64,000 nt of DNA from Phascolarctobacterium sp. (GCA_030540395.1 JAUNWI010000001.1:62001-126000), one strand, 5' to 3'. Counted from the stretch's first letter, positions 33,970-42,713 are shown. Notes: generated by a model from the letters alone, not told the origin. Made by a program: numbers and translations.

Positions 33970-35091
33970 CTAAAAATCATAGACTTTTATGCCAGCATTA
34001 TCAAAGATACTGTAAAGCTTTGTGTGTAATCCCATGCCATTGCAATGGCATAAGGTACCGTTTATAGAGGCGAGATATCTTTTGAGGTAATCATCGTCTA
34101 TGGCCTGCTGCAGATAAAGACTGCACAGGTTCTTAGTATGCCTAATCATCCTTCTAGTGGTACTCTTCTTGAGAATTCTGTGGGTAGCCCACATTCTATA
34201 ACCAACAAATTCTATTCCTTTTTCGCATGGTGCTATGATGGTTTTCTTGTTAAGGTCAAGATGCAACTCCTGTGCTAGGTAATCCTCAATAAGTTCCCAA
34301 TACTCCGCCAACTGGTCCTTGCTGTCAGATAGGATGATGCTATCATCCATGTATCTTACAAACTTTCTGGCGTGAAGCTTGTGCTTAATATATTAGTCAG
34401 CCTCGTTGAGATAGATGTTGGCAAACAGTTGAGATGATAGATTACCGATAGGCATGCCTACATCATACAACCACATGTCAGCCGTGCACTCCTCTGGCGA
34501 CATGCCGGCGGGTAGGCCAAATTTGCGTGAATCGCTATTGATTATGGTGTCAAGAAGCCATAGCAAATCACTATCTTTTATCCTTTGTTTTAGGATATTT
34601 TGAAGTATATCATGGTCAACGCGATAAAAATATTTTGAGATATCCAGTTTAAGGTAATACCACTTACTTGGTTTTCTATCCACTTGGCATAGCCAATACT
34701 GCAGTCTGTCAGCAGCTTTATGAGAGCCTTTATTGATCCTGCAAGCATAGGAGTCTTCAATGAAGACCTTGTCGTAGAATGGATACAGTTGCCTGTATAT
34801 GGCCCAATTAACGATGCGGTCACGAAATTGCTGTGCCATTACGAGTCTGAGTTTTGGCTCATGTACGTAAAACGAGCGATAGGTACCAACCTGATAGGTT
34901 TTCCATAATAGTTCGTTCTGGATATCAATCAGATTGCCTTCTAGGCCATCAGTGAACTTCAGAACATCATCCCTTAATCTTTTGCCTTTAGCAGCCTTGA
35001 GATAGGATTGATAGAGCTCCTCAAAATCGGTAACCATTTTAAAAGCATCGGTTATTACCGCCATGTTAGTTTGAGTATCTATGGTTATCAC
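33970..35091 (-). pseudogene. DGR reverse transcriptase interrupted by one in-frame TAA
   Basis: Group-II-intron-like RT that would copy the template repeat and cause adenine-directed mutagenesis. Start GTG 35091 with AGGAGA nine bases upstream gives 373 codons, the usual DGR RT length. Motifs in order: SFYVHEPKLRLVMAQQFRDRIV (RT1/2), YYLKLDISKYFYRVDHDIL (RT3, first catalytic Asp), GMPIGNLSSQLFANIYLN (RT4, DGR-type), then TAA at 34395-34393, then in the same frame KHKLHARKFVRYMDDSIILS with the YMDD catalytic site and EFVGYR (RT6-7). The residue lost is most likely Gln (CAA to TAA). A truncated product lacks YMDD; a downstream restart at ATG 34350 lacks everything before it. Only nonsense suppression would give activity. 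Confidence 0.88.
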
Positions 35092-35243
35092 ATATAGTTT
35101 TCTCCTTTCGCCGGTGCCGTGTGTGACGTTTCCGCCTCCACGGCAAAGCAATCTTTTCCTTTTGCAGGAAGGAAATATGCCCCTTAGAATGCTTTTGCAG
35201 TCTCCGTAGAGATTATGCACCATGTTAGCATTAAGCATTGCAG

Positions 35244-35358
35244 AGCGGAGCGGAAGCCAATGTTGCTGTTGGAATTGGACCGGGCATTATTGAGGTTGCA
35301 GTTGAACACACCAGCATTGCGCTCGTTGTTCCAGTTACCGCCACGGATCGGCACGCGC
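35244..35358 (-). repeat. DGR template repeat (TR)
   Basis: 115-bp block, 623 bp from and aligned without gaps to the VR at 35867-35981. In the coding direction it contains many AAC/AAT codons (frame reads GGNWNNERNAGVFNCNLNN, then ARSNSNSNIGFRS). It lies between avd and the RT gene, the classical TR place. There are about 26 adenines in its coding strand; ten of them differ in the VR. The 14 bp at its 3' end (GCTTCCGCTCCGCT) are identical in both and would act as the IMH-like region. Confidence 0.93.
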
Positions 35359-35393
35359 CATAGGCCACCGTTGTATGGCATACACCCTTGAGC

Positions 35394-35792
35394 CTATTTG
35401 TTTAGGCTCTTCAGATAGCCGCCTACCATCTTTCCAATCTCATTCAGCATTTTGCTGATGATTTCATATTGCTTGGGTGATAGCGGCGGATGCGAATTTG
35501 GGCTATAGTATTTGTTTTCGCGAGCTGTACGAACTAGATGCCTTAATATATCAATGTTTACGTCTAGCTCCTGCGCCGTAGTTTTCTTGTAATATCTCTT
35601 TTCTATTGTTATTGCAAGCTCGTACGTAAGGAGCATGATACGCCTAATTTCTGCAGCCGTCTGTCGCTCGTTTCTCGGAAAATTTGCTATAGCCTGTTTT
35701 GTATAAGCCATCAAATCCTCTATCTTGGTTTTAACCAGGAAGGGTTTTGGCTTGCCTTGTTCTAACTCAGTGTTAGTCCCGATATTATCCAT
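35394..35792 (-). CDS. avd: DGR accessory variability determinant (Avd)
   Basis: 132-residue, highly helical, basic protein. It fits the Avd four-helix-bundle family that binds the RT and TR RNA and is essential for mutagenic homing: DLMAYTKQAIANFPRNERQTAAEIRRIML, ELAITIEKRYYKKTTAQELDVNIDILRHLVRTARE and KQYEIISKMLNEIGKMVGGYLKS are the typical helices. (The segments are quoted in parts: first helix DLMAYTKQAIANFPRNER; third DVNIDILRHLVRTARE.) Placement between the variable gene and TR is standard. The start ATG 35792 has only a weak GGGAT ribosome site. The gene is intact although the RT next to it is broken. Confidence 0.85.
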   Translation of the reverse strand: MDNIGTNTELEQGKPKPFLVKTKIEDLMAYTKQAIANFPRNERQTAAEIRRIMLLTYELAITIEKRYYKKTTAQELDVNIDILRHLVRTARENKYYSPNSHPPLSPKQYEIISKMLNEIGKMVGGYLKSLNK

Positions 35793-35848
35793 GCTGTTCT
35801 ATCCCGGTCGCAGCTACCGCTGCGACCATCAGTTTTTCAGGGACCAGT

Positions 35849-36934
35849 TTACAGCCCTTCATAATAAGCGGAGCGGAAGCTAATGTGGCTGCTGGAATAG
35901 GACCGGGCACGATTGAGGTAGCAGTTGAACACACCAGCATTGCGCCCGCTGCTCCAGCTACCGCCACGGATCGGCACGCGCTCTGCAGCTGTATTATTCA
36001 GGTAGAAATAATCGTCCTCATAACCAGATGCATCAGCAGGAGCCAAGGCCAGCTCTTTAATCAGCTGAGGAATGGTAATACCGCTTGCAGCAACGATGCT
36101 TTCAAAGGTATTGGCTCCACCGGTGCCGTTTTCTTCAGTACCGACTTTGTTGGTAATCGTAGTGCAGATGGTAGGCTTGCTACTTACATAGTCATATTTG
36201 AGAGTGCCAGTAGTGCCTCCATCAACCAAGCTGCCATCAGCTTTGATAGCCTTCCATTCAGTGCTGTCTGCGTTCATATTGCAGGTAGGCTTCATGCAGT
36301 TGCCATACGGGATAACTTGGATTTCTCCCTCTGCCAAACGCATGCCAGCATTCCACTCCCAAACGTTGCCATTGAGGTCAGCGATGCCGGCCATAGTGTG
36401 GTCGTGGTACCAGCTTGCAGGGCCAGAGCCGGTAGCCGTTCTATTAGGCTCGCCCGGATGGTTAGAGCCGCTTGCACTCTCATAGGTCATAGCAATCGCA
36501 TGCTCATGATGGTAGTCAATATCCTTGCCCCAGTTGTTATTACCATGAGGCATAGTGCCGTTTTTCTTACACCACAGTGCGATAGCGCTCCAGAGAGCAA
36601 AAGGAGTCAGGCCCCAGCCAGCACCTTTCTTACGGCAAGCATCCAAGGACCGCTGGAACGTTACGTGGCATCCGGGGTCCTTGAGAGGTAAGCTGTAAGC
36701 GCGGTCGCCAGAAATGATGTTAATGTATTTGGAAAGGTATACTTTTGCCTTTTCTACATTGTCCACAACAAATGCAGGATGCACGGTGGCGTTGGCGCCA
36801 TCAATGATGGTGTTAGAAAACATCTTAGGGATAGCCACCATGACAGAGGGCATGCCTACATCATCAAATAGTACGGTGTTCTTACCACCGGTGATAGATT
36901 CAATAGCAAGCTTGTAATCATCAAAATTATGCAT
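35849..36934 (-). CDS. DGR target protein: variable tail protein with FGE-sulfatase/C-type lectin fold
   Basis: 361 residues. The C-terminal 40 residues are encoded by the VR and read RVPIRGGSWSSGRNAGVFNC, YLNRARSYSSSHISFRSA: the serine/tyrosine/arginine positions are those that are Asn in the TR. Upstream are CLec/FGE-fold features: KKGAGWGLTPFALWSAIALW, GNVWEWNAGM. This is the family of DGR-diversified phage receptor-binding proteins. ATG 36934 has GGAGG eight bases upstream. It is the last structural gene downstream of the tail fibre, so it is probably displayed at the fibre tip and binds a host-surface ligand; that placement is inference. Confidence 0.9.
   Translation of the reverse strand: MHNFDDYKLAIESITGGKNTVLFDDVGMPSVMVAIPKMFSNTIIDGANATVHPAFVVDNVEKAKVYLSKYINIISGDRAYSLPLKDPGCHVTFQRSLDACRKKGAGWGLTPFALWSAIALWCKKNGTMPHGNNNWGKDIDYHHEHAIAMTYESASGSNHPGEPNRTATGSGPASWYHDHTMAGIADLNGNVWEWNAGMRLAEGEIQVIPYGNCMKPTCNMNADSTEWKAIKADGSLVDGGTTGTLKYDYVSSKPTICTTITNKVGTEENGTGGANTFESIVAASGITIPQLIKELALAPADASGYEDDYFYLNNTAAERVPIRGGSWSSGRNAGVFNCYLNRARSYSSSHISFRSAYYEGL
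35867..35981 (-). repeat. DGR variable repeat (VR)
   Basis: 115 bp at the 3' end of the target gene. Compared with the TR there are 11 substitutions: ten at TR adenines (to G six times, to C twice, to T twice on the coding strand) and one G-to-A near the 3' end. Ten of the eleven changes being at adenine is the hallmark of DGR mutagenic homing. Confidence 0.93.
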
Positions 36935-36936
36935 AA

Positions 36937-37287
36937 TTAAGCCTCCAATCCCCACAGATAAATGGTGCAAGTGTCGATGTCAAAGGGCATAGGCTCACGT
37001 TTTACAACATATTCGCTTTCAGTGCCGCCTTCAACGTATGCAGGGTTCTTTTCCTCGGTTTCAGTGTAAGCGCGGGCCGGGATCTCTACTTGCGCTACAT
37101 AGCGCTGGCCTGCAGCGGTGCCCATGGTCAGCTCGCCATTGATATCCTCGCATACATCAATGGTCACAGCTTCGTCTTTTTGGCGATTTTTCAAATTGAT
37201 GGATAAATCCTCGTCCCCAAAAATAACGCTTTTATCGGTAGTGGCATAGGCAATGTGATTGCCGGGAGTTTTAATTACTTCAATCAT
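36937..37287 (-). CDS. Phage protein of unknown function between fibre and DGR target
   Basis: 116 residues, mostly beta-strand by composition, no cysteines that suggest metal binding except one. Starts at ATG 37287 (overlapping the stop of the small upstream gene) and ends two bases before the DGR target. Its constant position here suggests a chaperone or adaptor for the variable protein or fibre; I do not recognise the family. Confidence 0.7.
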   Translation of the reverse strand: MIEVIKTPGNHIAYATTDKSVIFGDEDLSINLKNRQKDEAVTIDVCEDINGELTMGTAAGQRYVAQVEIPARAYTETEEKNPAYVEGGTESEYVVKREPMPFDIDTCTIYLWGLEA

Positions 37288-37457
37288 TATCTTTTATCCT
37301 CCATTCTTCTCAAATCATCGTAGGCCTCACGCGTGCGAGCAGTGATGCATTCCACCATCTCGCGGTTTTCGGCCTTATCAAGATTAGCTCCAAAGTCGCA
37401 GGCTACACGATACTCCTGAGCTCTTCTTTCATCAGATTTCACATGGATATAAGGCAT
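37287..37457 (-). CDS. Small basic/acidic phage protein, unknown
   Basis: 56 residues from ATG 37457, which has AAGGAGG eight bases upstream. Highly charged and probably helical (KSDERRAQEYR, AYDDLRRMEDKR). It sits between the fibre and the adaptor-like gene with one-base overlap to the latter. Function not recognised. Confidence 0.65.
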   Translation of the reverse strand: MPYIHVKSDERRAQEYRVACDFGANLDKAENREMVECITARTREAYDDLRRMEDKR

Positions 37458-37458
37458 T

Positions 37459-38295
37459 TTACATACCTCCTTGGACATAGCACTTTACATGGGCGCTGGT
37501 AGCGCTGCCAGTATAGGCCACCTTAAAGCCGTTCAGCATTTTGTCGGATACGAGCACATCACCAAGATGCCCGCCCGTAGGAGCTGCCTCTACGATTACA
37601 GTGTAGTCTTTGGTTAATCTAATCATTTCTCCGGTCAGAGCTATGGTTTTGACGCTGTTGTTAAATGGATAAGCTTGCGTGTTAGTCAAATCCGCTTCAA
37701 CAACAAAGCCCTTTAGAGCTTTTGCCTTTTCGTCAACTAAGCGGATGAGGTTAAAAGCTTCAGACATCCAAGATGTAACAATGGTGGTCTCTTTTTCTCT
37801 TTCAGCCTTCTCCTCGCTGAATTTTTGCTCAAGCAATGCCATGGTAGCAAGGCCAGCTGGGTCAACGATGACATTGACGCTAGATGCATTGCCAACACCC
37901 ATTATGATGTTGTACTGTTCGGAGATTACAGACGAGCTAGTCTTGGGCGGCAAAAAGTCCGGTGCTGTATCCATCATTACAGCATAAAGGATTTCGCCCG
38001 CATCAGGATCACTTGCCATCAGGCCAAATTCTCTGATGTAGTAGCCTTTGTCAAGGGTTGCATTGCTGATAATGCCAGAAATCACTACGGTGCCGTCATC
38101 TTTGGGAGTGATGCTGGAGATGCCAACATCCTGCACCGCGTGAGCCAAAGCTGTGAGCTTGGTTAAATCCTGCCCACTAGCAACCTGGCCATCACCAAGC
38201 TTTATCTTGGTAAAGGTCAAGGTCTTTCCAGCCTCCGCCTTGGCCAGCATCCTTTGTCCATTTTCGGTGAGAACAAAACCGGTCCAATTAGACAT
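37459..38295 (-). CDS. Phage tail fibre protein (P2 gpH N-terminal type)
   Basis: 278 residues. The N-terminal 170 match the baseplate-binding domain of P2-like fibres (TENGQRMLAKAEAGKTLTFTKIKLGDG, SGIISNATLDKGYYIREFGLMA, EQYNIIMGVGNASSVNVIVD). The C-terminal part has a short coiled coil (EQKFSEEKAEREKE) and a beta-rich tip instead of a long fibre. Unusually short; host recognition may have been handed over to the DGR protein. Start ATG 38295 with GGAGG ten bases upstream. Confidence 0.85.
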   Translation of the reverse strand: MSNWTGFVLTENGQRMLAKAEAGKTLTFTKIKLGDGQVASGQDLTKLTALAHAVQDVGISSITPKDDGTVVISGIISNATLDKGYYIREFGLMASDPDAGEILYAVMMDTAPDFLPPKTSSSVISEQYNIIMGVGNASSVNVIVDPAGLATMALLEQKFSEEKAEREKETTIVTSWMSEAFNLIRLVDEKAKALKGFVVEADLTNTQAYPFNNSVKTIALTGEMIRLTKDYTVIVEAAPTGGHLGDVLVSDKMLNGFKVAYTGSATSAHVKCYVQGGM

Positions 38296-39106
38296 AGATA
38301 TCAATCCTCCTAAAAGAATTTATTAAAGTTCTGTAGCTATTGGCTATTCTAGCTACAGGGGCTTTTAAAGTAGCAGCTGTTGTATCGATGCTTCTATATA
38401 GGCTCCTAATCAGTGCCGTATAGAAGCCAACCTCTACGCCATCATCAGGGAAATCGTATTTCGGGTAGCTTGCATCAATGCGCTTTAGTGCTGTAAAAGC
38501 ATTGCTCGTATACAGCGTGAAGCTTAACTTGGGGGCAGTTAGTTTTGATGGCCAAGCGTCAATAGTATTCAGCCTGCTCATTGGCGCGCCAACATAGAAA
38601 ATGTGGAACATTTCCCTATAAAAGCCTATCTCATCAAGCCAGCTCCTAGTATTCTTGGTAGCATTGATGGCTTCAATGAGCATGTCAATGACCTTTTCGT
38701 TAGGAACGGCTTCCTTAACAGCTTTTACTTTGAAGTGGTAGGGCTGGCCACCATACTGCCAATTCTCCTCAACACTGGCGCTCTGAAACACTGCTGTGCA
38801 TACTGACTCGACCGCTGCCGGCGTGCCCTTGATGCGGTGCCAAGCTATGGCCTCGTGCACAAGAGCACGCTTTTTCTCTATAGCCAAATCAGGTGTATAG
38901 AAATCTACATGGTATTCCCATGCCAACTCATCCACTAGGGCCTCAGAGAGCTCGTTTAATCTTGGCAGCAGGAGCACAAAAGCGCTTTGCTTTTTTATTT
39001 CCCAGAGTCTTTGCTCTATGGCCTTGCAGATATTCTGCACCTGCTCATCAGAGCTGATGCTCTGAGGCAAAGTCTCCGCCAATTTGATTTCACCTAGATT
39101 AAGCAT
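38288..39106 (-). CDS. Phage tail protein I (P2 gpI-like)
   Basis: 272 residues; baseplate wedge component that links gpJ to the fibre. Family motifs: LAWEYHVDFYTPDLAIEKKRALVHEAIAWHRIKGTPAAVE (here given by its parts LAWEYHVDFY and HRIKGTPAAVE). The C-terminal part is longer than P2 gpI. Overlaps both neighbours, as usual in this tail operon. Confidence 0.85.
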   Translation of the reverse strand: MLNLGEIKLAETLPQSISSDEQVQNICKAIEQRLWEIKKQSAFVLLLPRLNELSEALVDELAWEYHVDFYTPDLAIEKKRALVHEAIAWHRIKGTPAAVESVCTAVFQSASVEENWQYGGQPYHFKVKAVKEAVPNEKVIDMLIEAINATKNTRSWLDEIGFYREMFHIFYVGAPMSRLNTIDAWPSKLTAPKLSFTLYTSNAFTALKRIDASYPKYDFPDDGVEVGFYTALIRSLYRSIDTTAATLKAPVARIANSYRTLINSFRRIDIYV

Positions 39107-40220
39107 CTTCCAGCCCTCCCAAAGATATAGTCACAGTTCCTTCTTTTGCCACCTGAGTTCTGGCGAGCTCAGTAAATAAGGGGGCTGTAACTACAACTCT
39201 CTTAGCGCCGGCCTGCATAACTCTGCTTATGAGCTCGGACGGATTGATGTCGCGCCCCAGCTTGGTCTTTTGCCAAAGGATGTATCCGTTAACCGCCTCA
39301 GTTACAGCAGCTGTGACGGCATTGGCTTGGGTGCTATCGTTTTTATCAATGTAGTAGGTTAATGATAAATCGTAGGGCACTTGCTCAGGTGCCAGCACTT
39401 TAACCTTGTCGGTTAGCGGTCTCACGCTCCTGTCGTCAACGGCATTCAGCACATTGGCCAGCGCTTCTTCCCCAGGAATGGTGCCACCCTCTGCCAAGGG
39501 CCTAATTTCTACCTCACCCGGTGCCGGGCTCCAAACATATACATCCACAATATCGCTGGATGCATGCTTGGCGTGGTACTCGTAGGCGCCCGTAGGGCCT
39601 GCCACAGAGAACTTTTCGGGCGCAATCTGAATATCCTCGCGATAGCTGTCATCGCTTTGGATATCACTGCCACCCTCGGAAGCGGTAGTGTTCACCACGC
39701 TAGCGACATACGGCACAGGGTCTACCAAGGTCTTAATTTGGCCGGGTATGTAACCATTACCTACTGCGCCTTTGTCAAGGCAAACGGCTTGAGCGCTGCC
39801 TTTCGTTGCCCCCGCCGGTATTACCAATATGCTAGGCAGGGCAAAGAAAACGTTATCGCCAGCCGTAAAGCGTGTCCCGCTTGGCAGGGTTACGCTTGTG
39901 CCTCTTGGTGTAGATAAGGTTATTTCCATGGTAGTAGATGCAGCTGTCGCTGCCTTGCGTTCTACGCCCATTTCAATGCCCTTGTGGTCTAGGTTTATCC
40001 CTTTGGCATATCGCAGGAGGTTTTGCTTGCCAGTCTCATTGATAGTGTTTAAGAGCAGGATAATGATATTAGCGATGCAGAGCAAAAACAGTCTTACTGG
40101 ATCGCCCTTGGCCAAGTTTCTACCTGTTATGCCTTCATATTCGCTGATTACTATTGCTTCGACTTTGCTCTTGTCGGCTTCTACAAAAACAACATCTGCC
40201 AAACTATTTAGGTTAATCAT
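39099..40220 (-). CDS. Baseplate J-like protein
   Basis: 373 residues; baseplate wedge protein (P2 gpJ / Mu gp47 type). Typical features: SEYEGITGRNLAKGDPVRLF, GTSVTLPSGTRFTAGD, AEGGTIPGEEALANVLNAVD and the GRDINPSELI region, all in expected order. Overlaps gpI and gpW genes by a few bases. Confidence 0.9.
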   Translation of the reverse strand: MINLNSLADVVFVEADKSKVEAIVISEYEGITGRNLAKGDPVRLFLLCIANIIILLLNTINETGKQNLLRYAKGINLDHKGIEMGVERKAATAASTTMEITLSTPRGTSVTLPSGTRFTAGDNVFFALPSILVIPAGATKGSAQAVCLDKGAVGNGYIPGQIKTLVDPVPYVASVVNTTASEGGSDIQSDDSYREDIQIAPEKFSVAGPTGAYEYHAKHASSDIVDVYVWSPAPGEVEIRPLAEGGTIPGEEALANVLNAVDDRSVRPLTDKVKVLAPEQVPYDLSLTYYIDKNDSTQANAVTAAVTEAVNGYILWQKTKLGRDINPSELISRVMQAGAKRVVVTAPLFTELARTQVAKEGTVTISLGGLEDA

Positions 40221-40527
40221 CTTCGATGGTCACCTGCACTTTCGGTCTAAGATTGCCATCAATGGTAGCCTCATAGGTTATACCACTTACATAAGCCCGT
40301 GGCTCATAGTCCTTGATGGCCGTAATAATGTCGGATGCTAGCTGCGCCTGTGCCACCGGCATGGGCCTATCCAATACGGAGCAATCAATGCCAAATTCTC
40401 TATCCAATGGCACAGAAAACTTTGGCGTACTGATTATCGTGCGTACATTTTGCAGGATTTCCTCGGCCTCGGTAGCAGGAGCAAAATTGATGCCACCTGT
40501 ATTTATTGTCAAAACATCGTAGGTCAT
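40213..40527 (-). CDS. Baseplate wedge protein W (gp25-like)
   Basis: 104 residues; the GPW/gp25 family, lysozyme-related inner baseplate component. ILQNVRTIISTPKFSVPLDREFGID and AIKDYEPRAYVSGI are the family motifs. Ends inside gpJ start; begins with ATG overlapping gpU stop. Confidence 0.87.
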   Translation of the reverse strand: MTYDVLTINTGGINFAPATEAEEILQNVRTIISTPKFSVPLDREFGIDCSVLDRPMPVAQAQLASDIITAIKDYEPRAYVSGITYEATIDGNLRPKVQVTIEDD

Positions 40528-40931
40528 AGCTTTTTACCTCCTACATATTCTTGCAGGGTAACATCTACTTTGATGGCTAGGATACTGCCAGCGCGCCCCC
40601 AGTGCATTACTGTTTCGCCAATCGATTCTAGCACCCATAGGTTTTGGGTTATTGGCCTACCGCCGATTACAAGACTAAAGGTTTTTCCCTTATCCCTAAG
40701 TTTACGCAATTTGTTGAGCTCCATTTCCGGCGCAATGCCTTGGTCGGTCCTCAAATGCATGCTAAAACTAATTTTCTCGGTGTCAGGGCCAATAAACTCA
40801 AGTACCGGCTTTTGGCCTAGGAGTTCGTGTTTGGCCCATCTCCCTGCGCTATTGCGATTGTAGTCATCAAAGGTACGTACAAAGGCTTTTGATACCATAA
40901 ATGGCACACCAGCCATAAAACCTACAAGCAT
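40524..40931 (-). CDS. Phage tail terminator/completion protein (P2 gpU-like)
   Basis: 135 residues. Alignment by eye with P2 gpU: N-terminal beta strand with FVRTFDDYNRNSAGRWAKHE, then GPDTEKISFSMHLR, LNKLRKLRDKGKTFSLVIGG and the C-terminal ILAIKVDVTLQEYVGG. The spot between V/PAAR and W is different from P2, where U follows the tape measure gene. Confidence 0.72.
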   Translation of the reverse strand: MLVGFMAGVPFMVSKAFVRTFDDYNRNSAGRWAKHELLGQKPVLEFIGPDTEKISFSMHLRTDQGIAPEMELNKLRKLRDKGKTFSLVIGGRPITQNLWVLESIGETVMHWGRAGSILAIKVDVTLQEYVGGKKL

Positions 40932-40944
40932 AATATCAATCCTC

Positions 40945-41235
40945 CTATCCGCCTATAAAAACATCGCCGCTGCCCTCCGCCACACTGCCACCACAGCTCA
41001 CAGGATCACCAATGCGGCCAGCAGGCCTGCCATTGATAAAGACCGTAGAGCTGCCGGCTGATATAACTCCACTGTGGCTTGGATGCACTTTACATCCGTG
41101 AGCAACATAGCTATCATTAACTCGTCCTGCCCCTCTGCCATTGATAAAAACATTGGGGCTGGCTGTTGCTAGGGCGGTAGGGGAACAGCTGTCATGTCCT
41201 GTATCATTATCATTCAATCTAGTTGCTGCTGGCAT
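40945..41235 (-). CDS. PAAR-domain spike tip protein
   Basis: 96 residues, almost all PAAR: metal-binding His/Cys residues in GHDSCSP, VAHGCKVHPSHSG, DPVSCGG, plus the repeated VFINGR(G/P)AGR strands. Caps the membrane-piercing needle formed by gpV. Overlaps the gpV stop by 17 bases. Confidence 0.9.
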   Translation of the reverse strand: MPAATRLNDNDTGHDSCSPTALATASPNVFINGRGAGRVNDSYVAHGCKVHPSHSGVISAGSSTVFINGRPAGRIGDPVSCGGSVAEGSGDVFIGG

Positions 41236-41662
41236 TTGGGACCTCCTTTGCTTTTTGGGAATTCAAAAAGATGTTTCTGCCTTCAATGATTACGTCACCT
41301 TTGGCGATGATTTCAATATTTCCGTGGTCATATCTGACGCGGGAGCCGTCCACAAATGTTACGCTGCGCACATCGGGGTCGCTTTCCACCGGTGTATCAA
41401 CATCACTGTAAAAAGCTCCAATGATAAAGCCCTCCTTAAGGCCCTGACCGCTGGTGTTGGGGAGGAATACACAAAGCACCTGGGTGTCTACCTCCGGTAC
41501 CCAATACCCTCTTGTTTCCTTACTTCCTATGACCAGCACGGGTAGCCATTGTGATACAAGGTTCTCCTGTTCACTAAAGGTTACACGAGCACTGCAGGAA
41601 GCTCCATCCACCGCCGATACCTTACCTATGCGCAGTACATTTTTTAAGATGTTAGTATCCAT
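41219..41662 (-). CDS. Baseplate assembly protein V (spike)
   Basis: 147 residues. N-terminal OB fold (IGKVSAVDGASCSARVTF, WLPVLVIGSKETRGYW, PEVDTQVLCVFLP) followed by a short triple-stranded beta-prism (VRYDHGNIEIIAKGDVIIEG). A typical gpV; its C-terminal domain is short, with the separate PAAR protein as a tip. Confidence 0.88.
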   Translation of the reverse strand: MDTNILKNVLRIGKVSAVDGASCSARVTFSEQENLVSQWLPVLVIGSKETRGYWVPEVDTQVLCVFLPNTSGQGLKEGFIIGAFYSDVDTPVESDPDVRSVTFVDGSRVRYDHGNIEIIAKGDVIIEGRNIFLNSQKAKEVPNASSN

Positions 41663-42713
41663 CTAGGCACCTCCTGACTTCTATGTCAGTGTTGTAGCCA
41701 CCGCTGCCAGCGCTGTGTGTAGCCCTTGTGATGATGTATTTCCCATCAAAGCGGCCATATCCACTCAGCGTCACGTTCACCGCTGCCAAGAGGCCAATAT
41801 TGCCCAAGATGCTAAAATTGCCAGTGAACTCGTCACAATTCTTTTCGCGCAGTTTCTTCTTGGCCAACCGTTCAGCATCAGCGATGGTGTCAACCTGTTC
41901 GTTAATCTCTAGGACCTTGCCAGACTCCTTTTGCGGGTCTTTAAAGGTTGCCTCTAGTGTTTGCTTGGTCTTGCCTTGCTGGTACTTTACATGGCAGGCT
42001 TTGTAAATATCTCTGATTTTACTTTTGAGATTCCAGGACTGGATAGCAGTAATAGTAGCTCCGCCAATGCTGCTAGTCATTCCCCGATACGGTTTGATGA
42101 TGGTATAAAGCGGCTCTGCCTTTTCATAATCCGCCTCGTCAAAGACAACTACTTGCTTATTGCATATTTTTAGGGCCAAGCCGTGGTCCTTGCAGAGCTT
42201 TAGCAAAAAGCCCAGGTCGGACTCTTCAGTTTGCTCTACTCGGTCAATCTTTGGATTGTACTCCATATCATAAGCAAGCTCTAGGCCAGCGCCCACAGCC
42301 ACATCATTAGCAATGCGCTTTAGCTCTGCCTTTTCCCAGCTGCGAGTGTGTTCGCTGCCGCGCAGATTGTTGTCATCAGGCACGCTGATGGCCTTTATCT
42401 GCACCTCGCTGGGATTTCCTTGGCAAGTAATCTCATCAATCTCAAAAAGGCCAACATGGCTCGAAACAGCGCCGGCGCTTCCATCCCAGTTATGGAGAAC
42501 AAATGTCACATCTAGGGTAGCTCCTTTTTCAGGGAGCCAGCTGGATTGCCACAGCCCGTCCTTGTCCATGAGTGTTATCTGCAAATCGTCAGCCTCACCC
42601 GACATATTATCGGTATAGCTAATGCTCTTTAGATATGGCTCAAGGTCGCTGGATATATCTTTGCCATCGTATTTTACAAGCGCTTGGAACTTTCTAGCGT
42701 TGATATCCACCAT
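41652..42713 (-). CDS. Late control gene D protein (tail hub, gpD)
   Basis: 353 residues from ATG 42713 (GGAGG eight bases upstream). Hub protein of the gp27/VgrG type that holds the spike: SISYTDNMSGEADDLQITLMD, HVGLFEIDEITCQGNPSEVQIKAIS-like hub motif (in two parts: GLFEIDEITCQG, SEVQIKAIS), and the C-terminal beta domain with ATHSAGSGGYNTDIEVRR. Overlaps gpV start by 11 bases. Confidence 0.9.
   Translation of the reverse strand: MVDINARKFQALVKYDGKDISSDLEPYLKSISYTDNMSGEADDLQITLMDKDGLWQSSWLPEKGATLDVTFVLHNWDGSAGAVSSHVGLFEIDEITCQGNPSEVQIKAISVPDDNNLRGSEHTRSWEKAELKRIANDVAVGAGLELAYDMEYNPKIDRVEQTEESDLGFLLKLCKDHGLALKICNKQVVVFDEADYEKAEPLYTIIKPYRGMTSSIGGATITAIQSWNLKSKIRDIYKACHVKYQQGKTKQTLEATFKDPQKESGKVLEINEQVDTIADAERLAKKKLREKNCDEFTGNFSILGNIGLLAAVNVTLSGYGRFDGKYIITRATHSAGSGGYNTDIEVRRCLDGY

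Noticed and set aside
33970..35091. Genetic recoding of TAA in the prophage to explain the RT stop
   Set aside because: Other prophage genes, including the DGR target, end normally at TAA, and the host does too; a point mutation is simpler.
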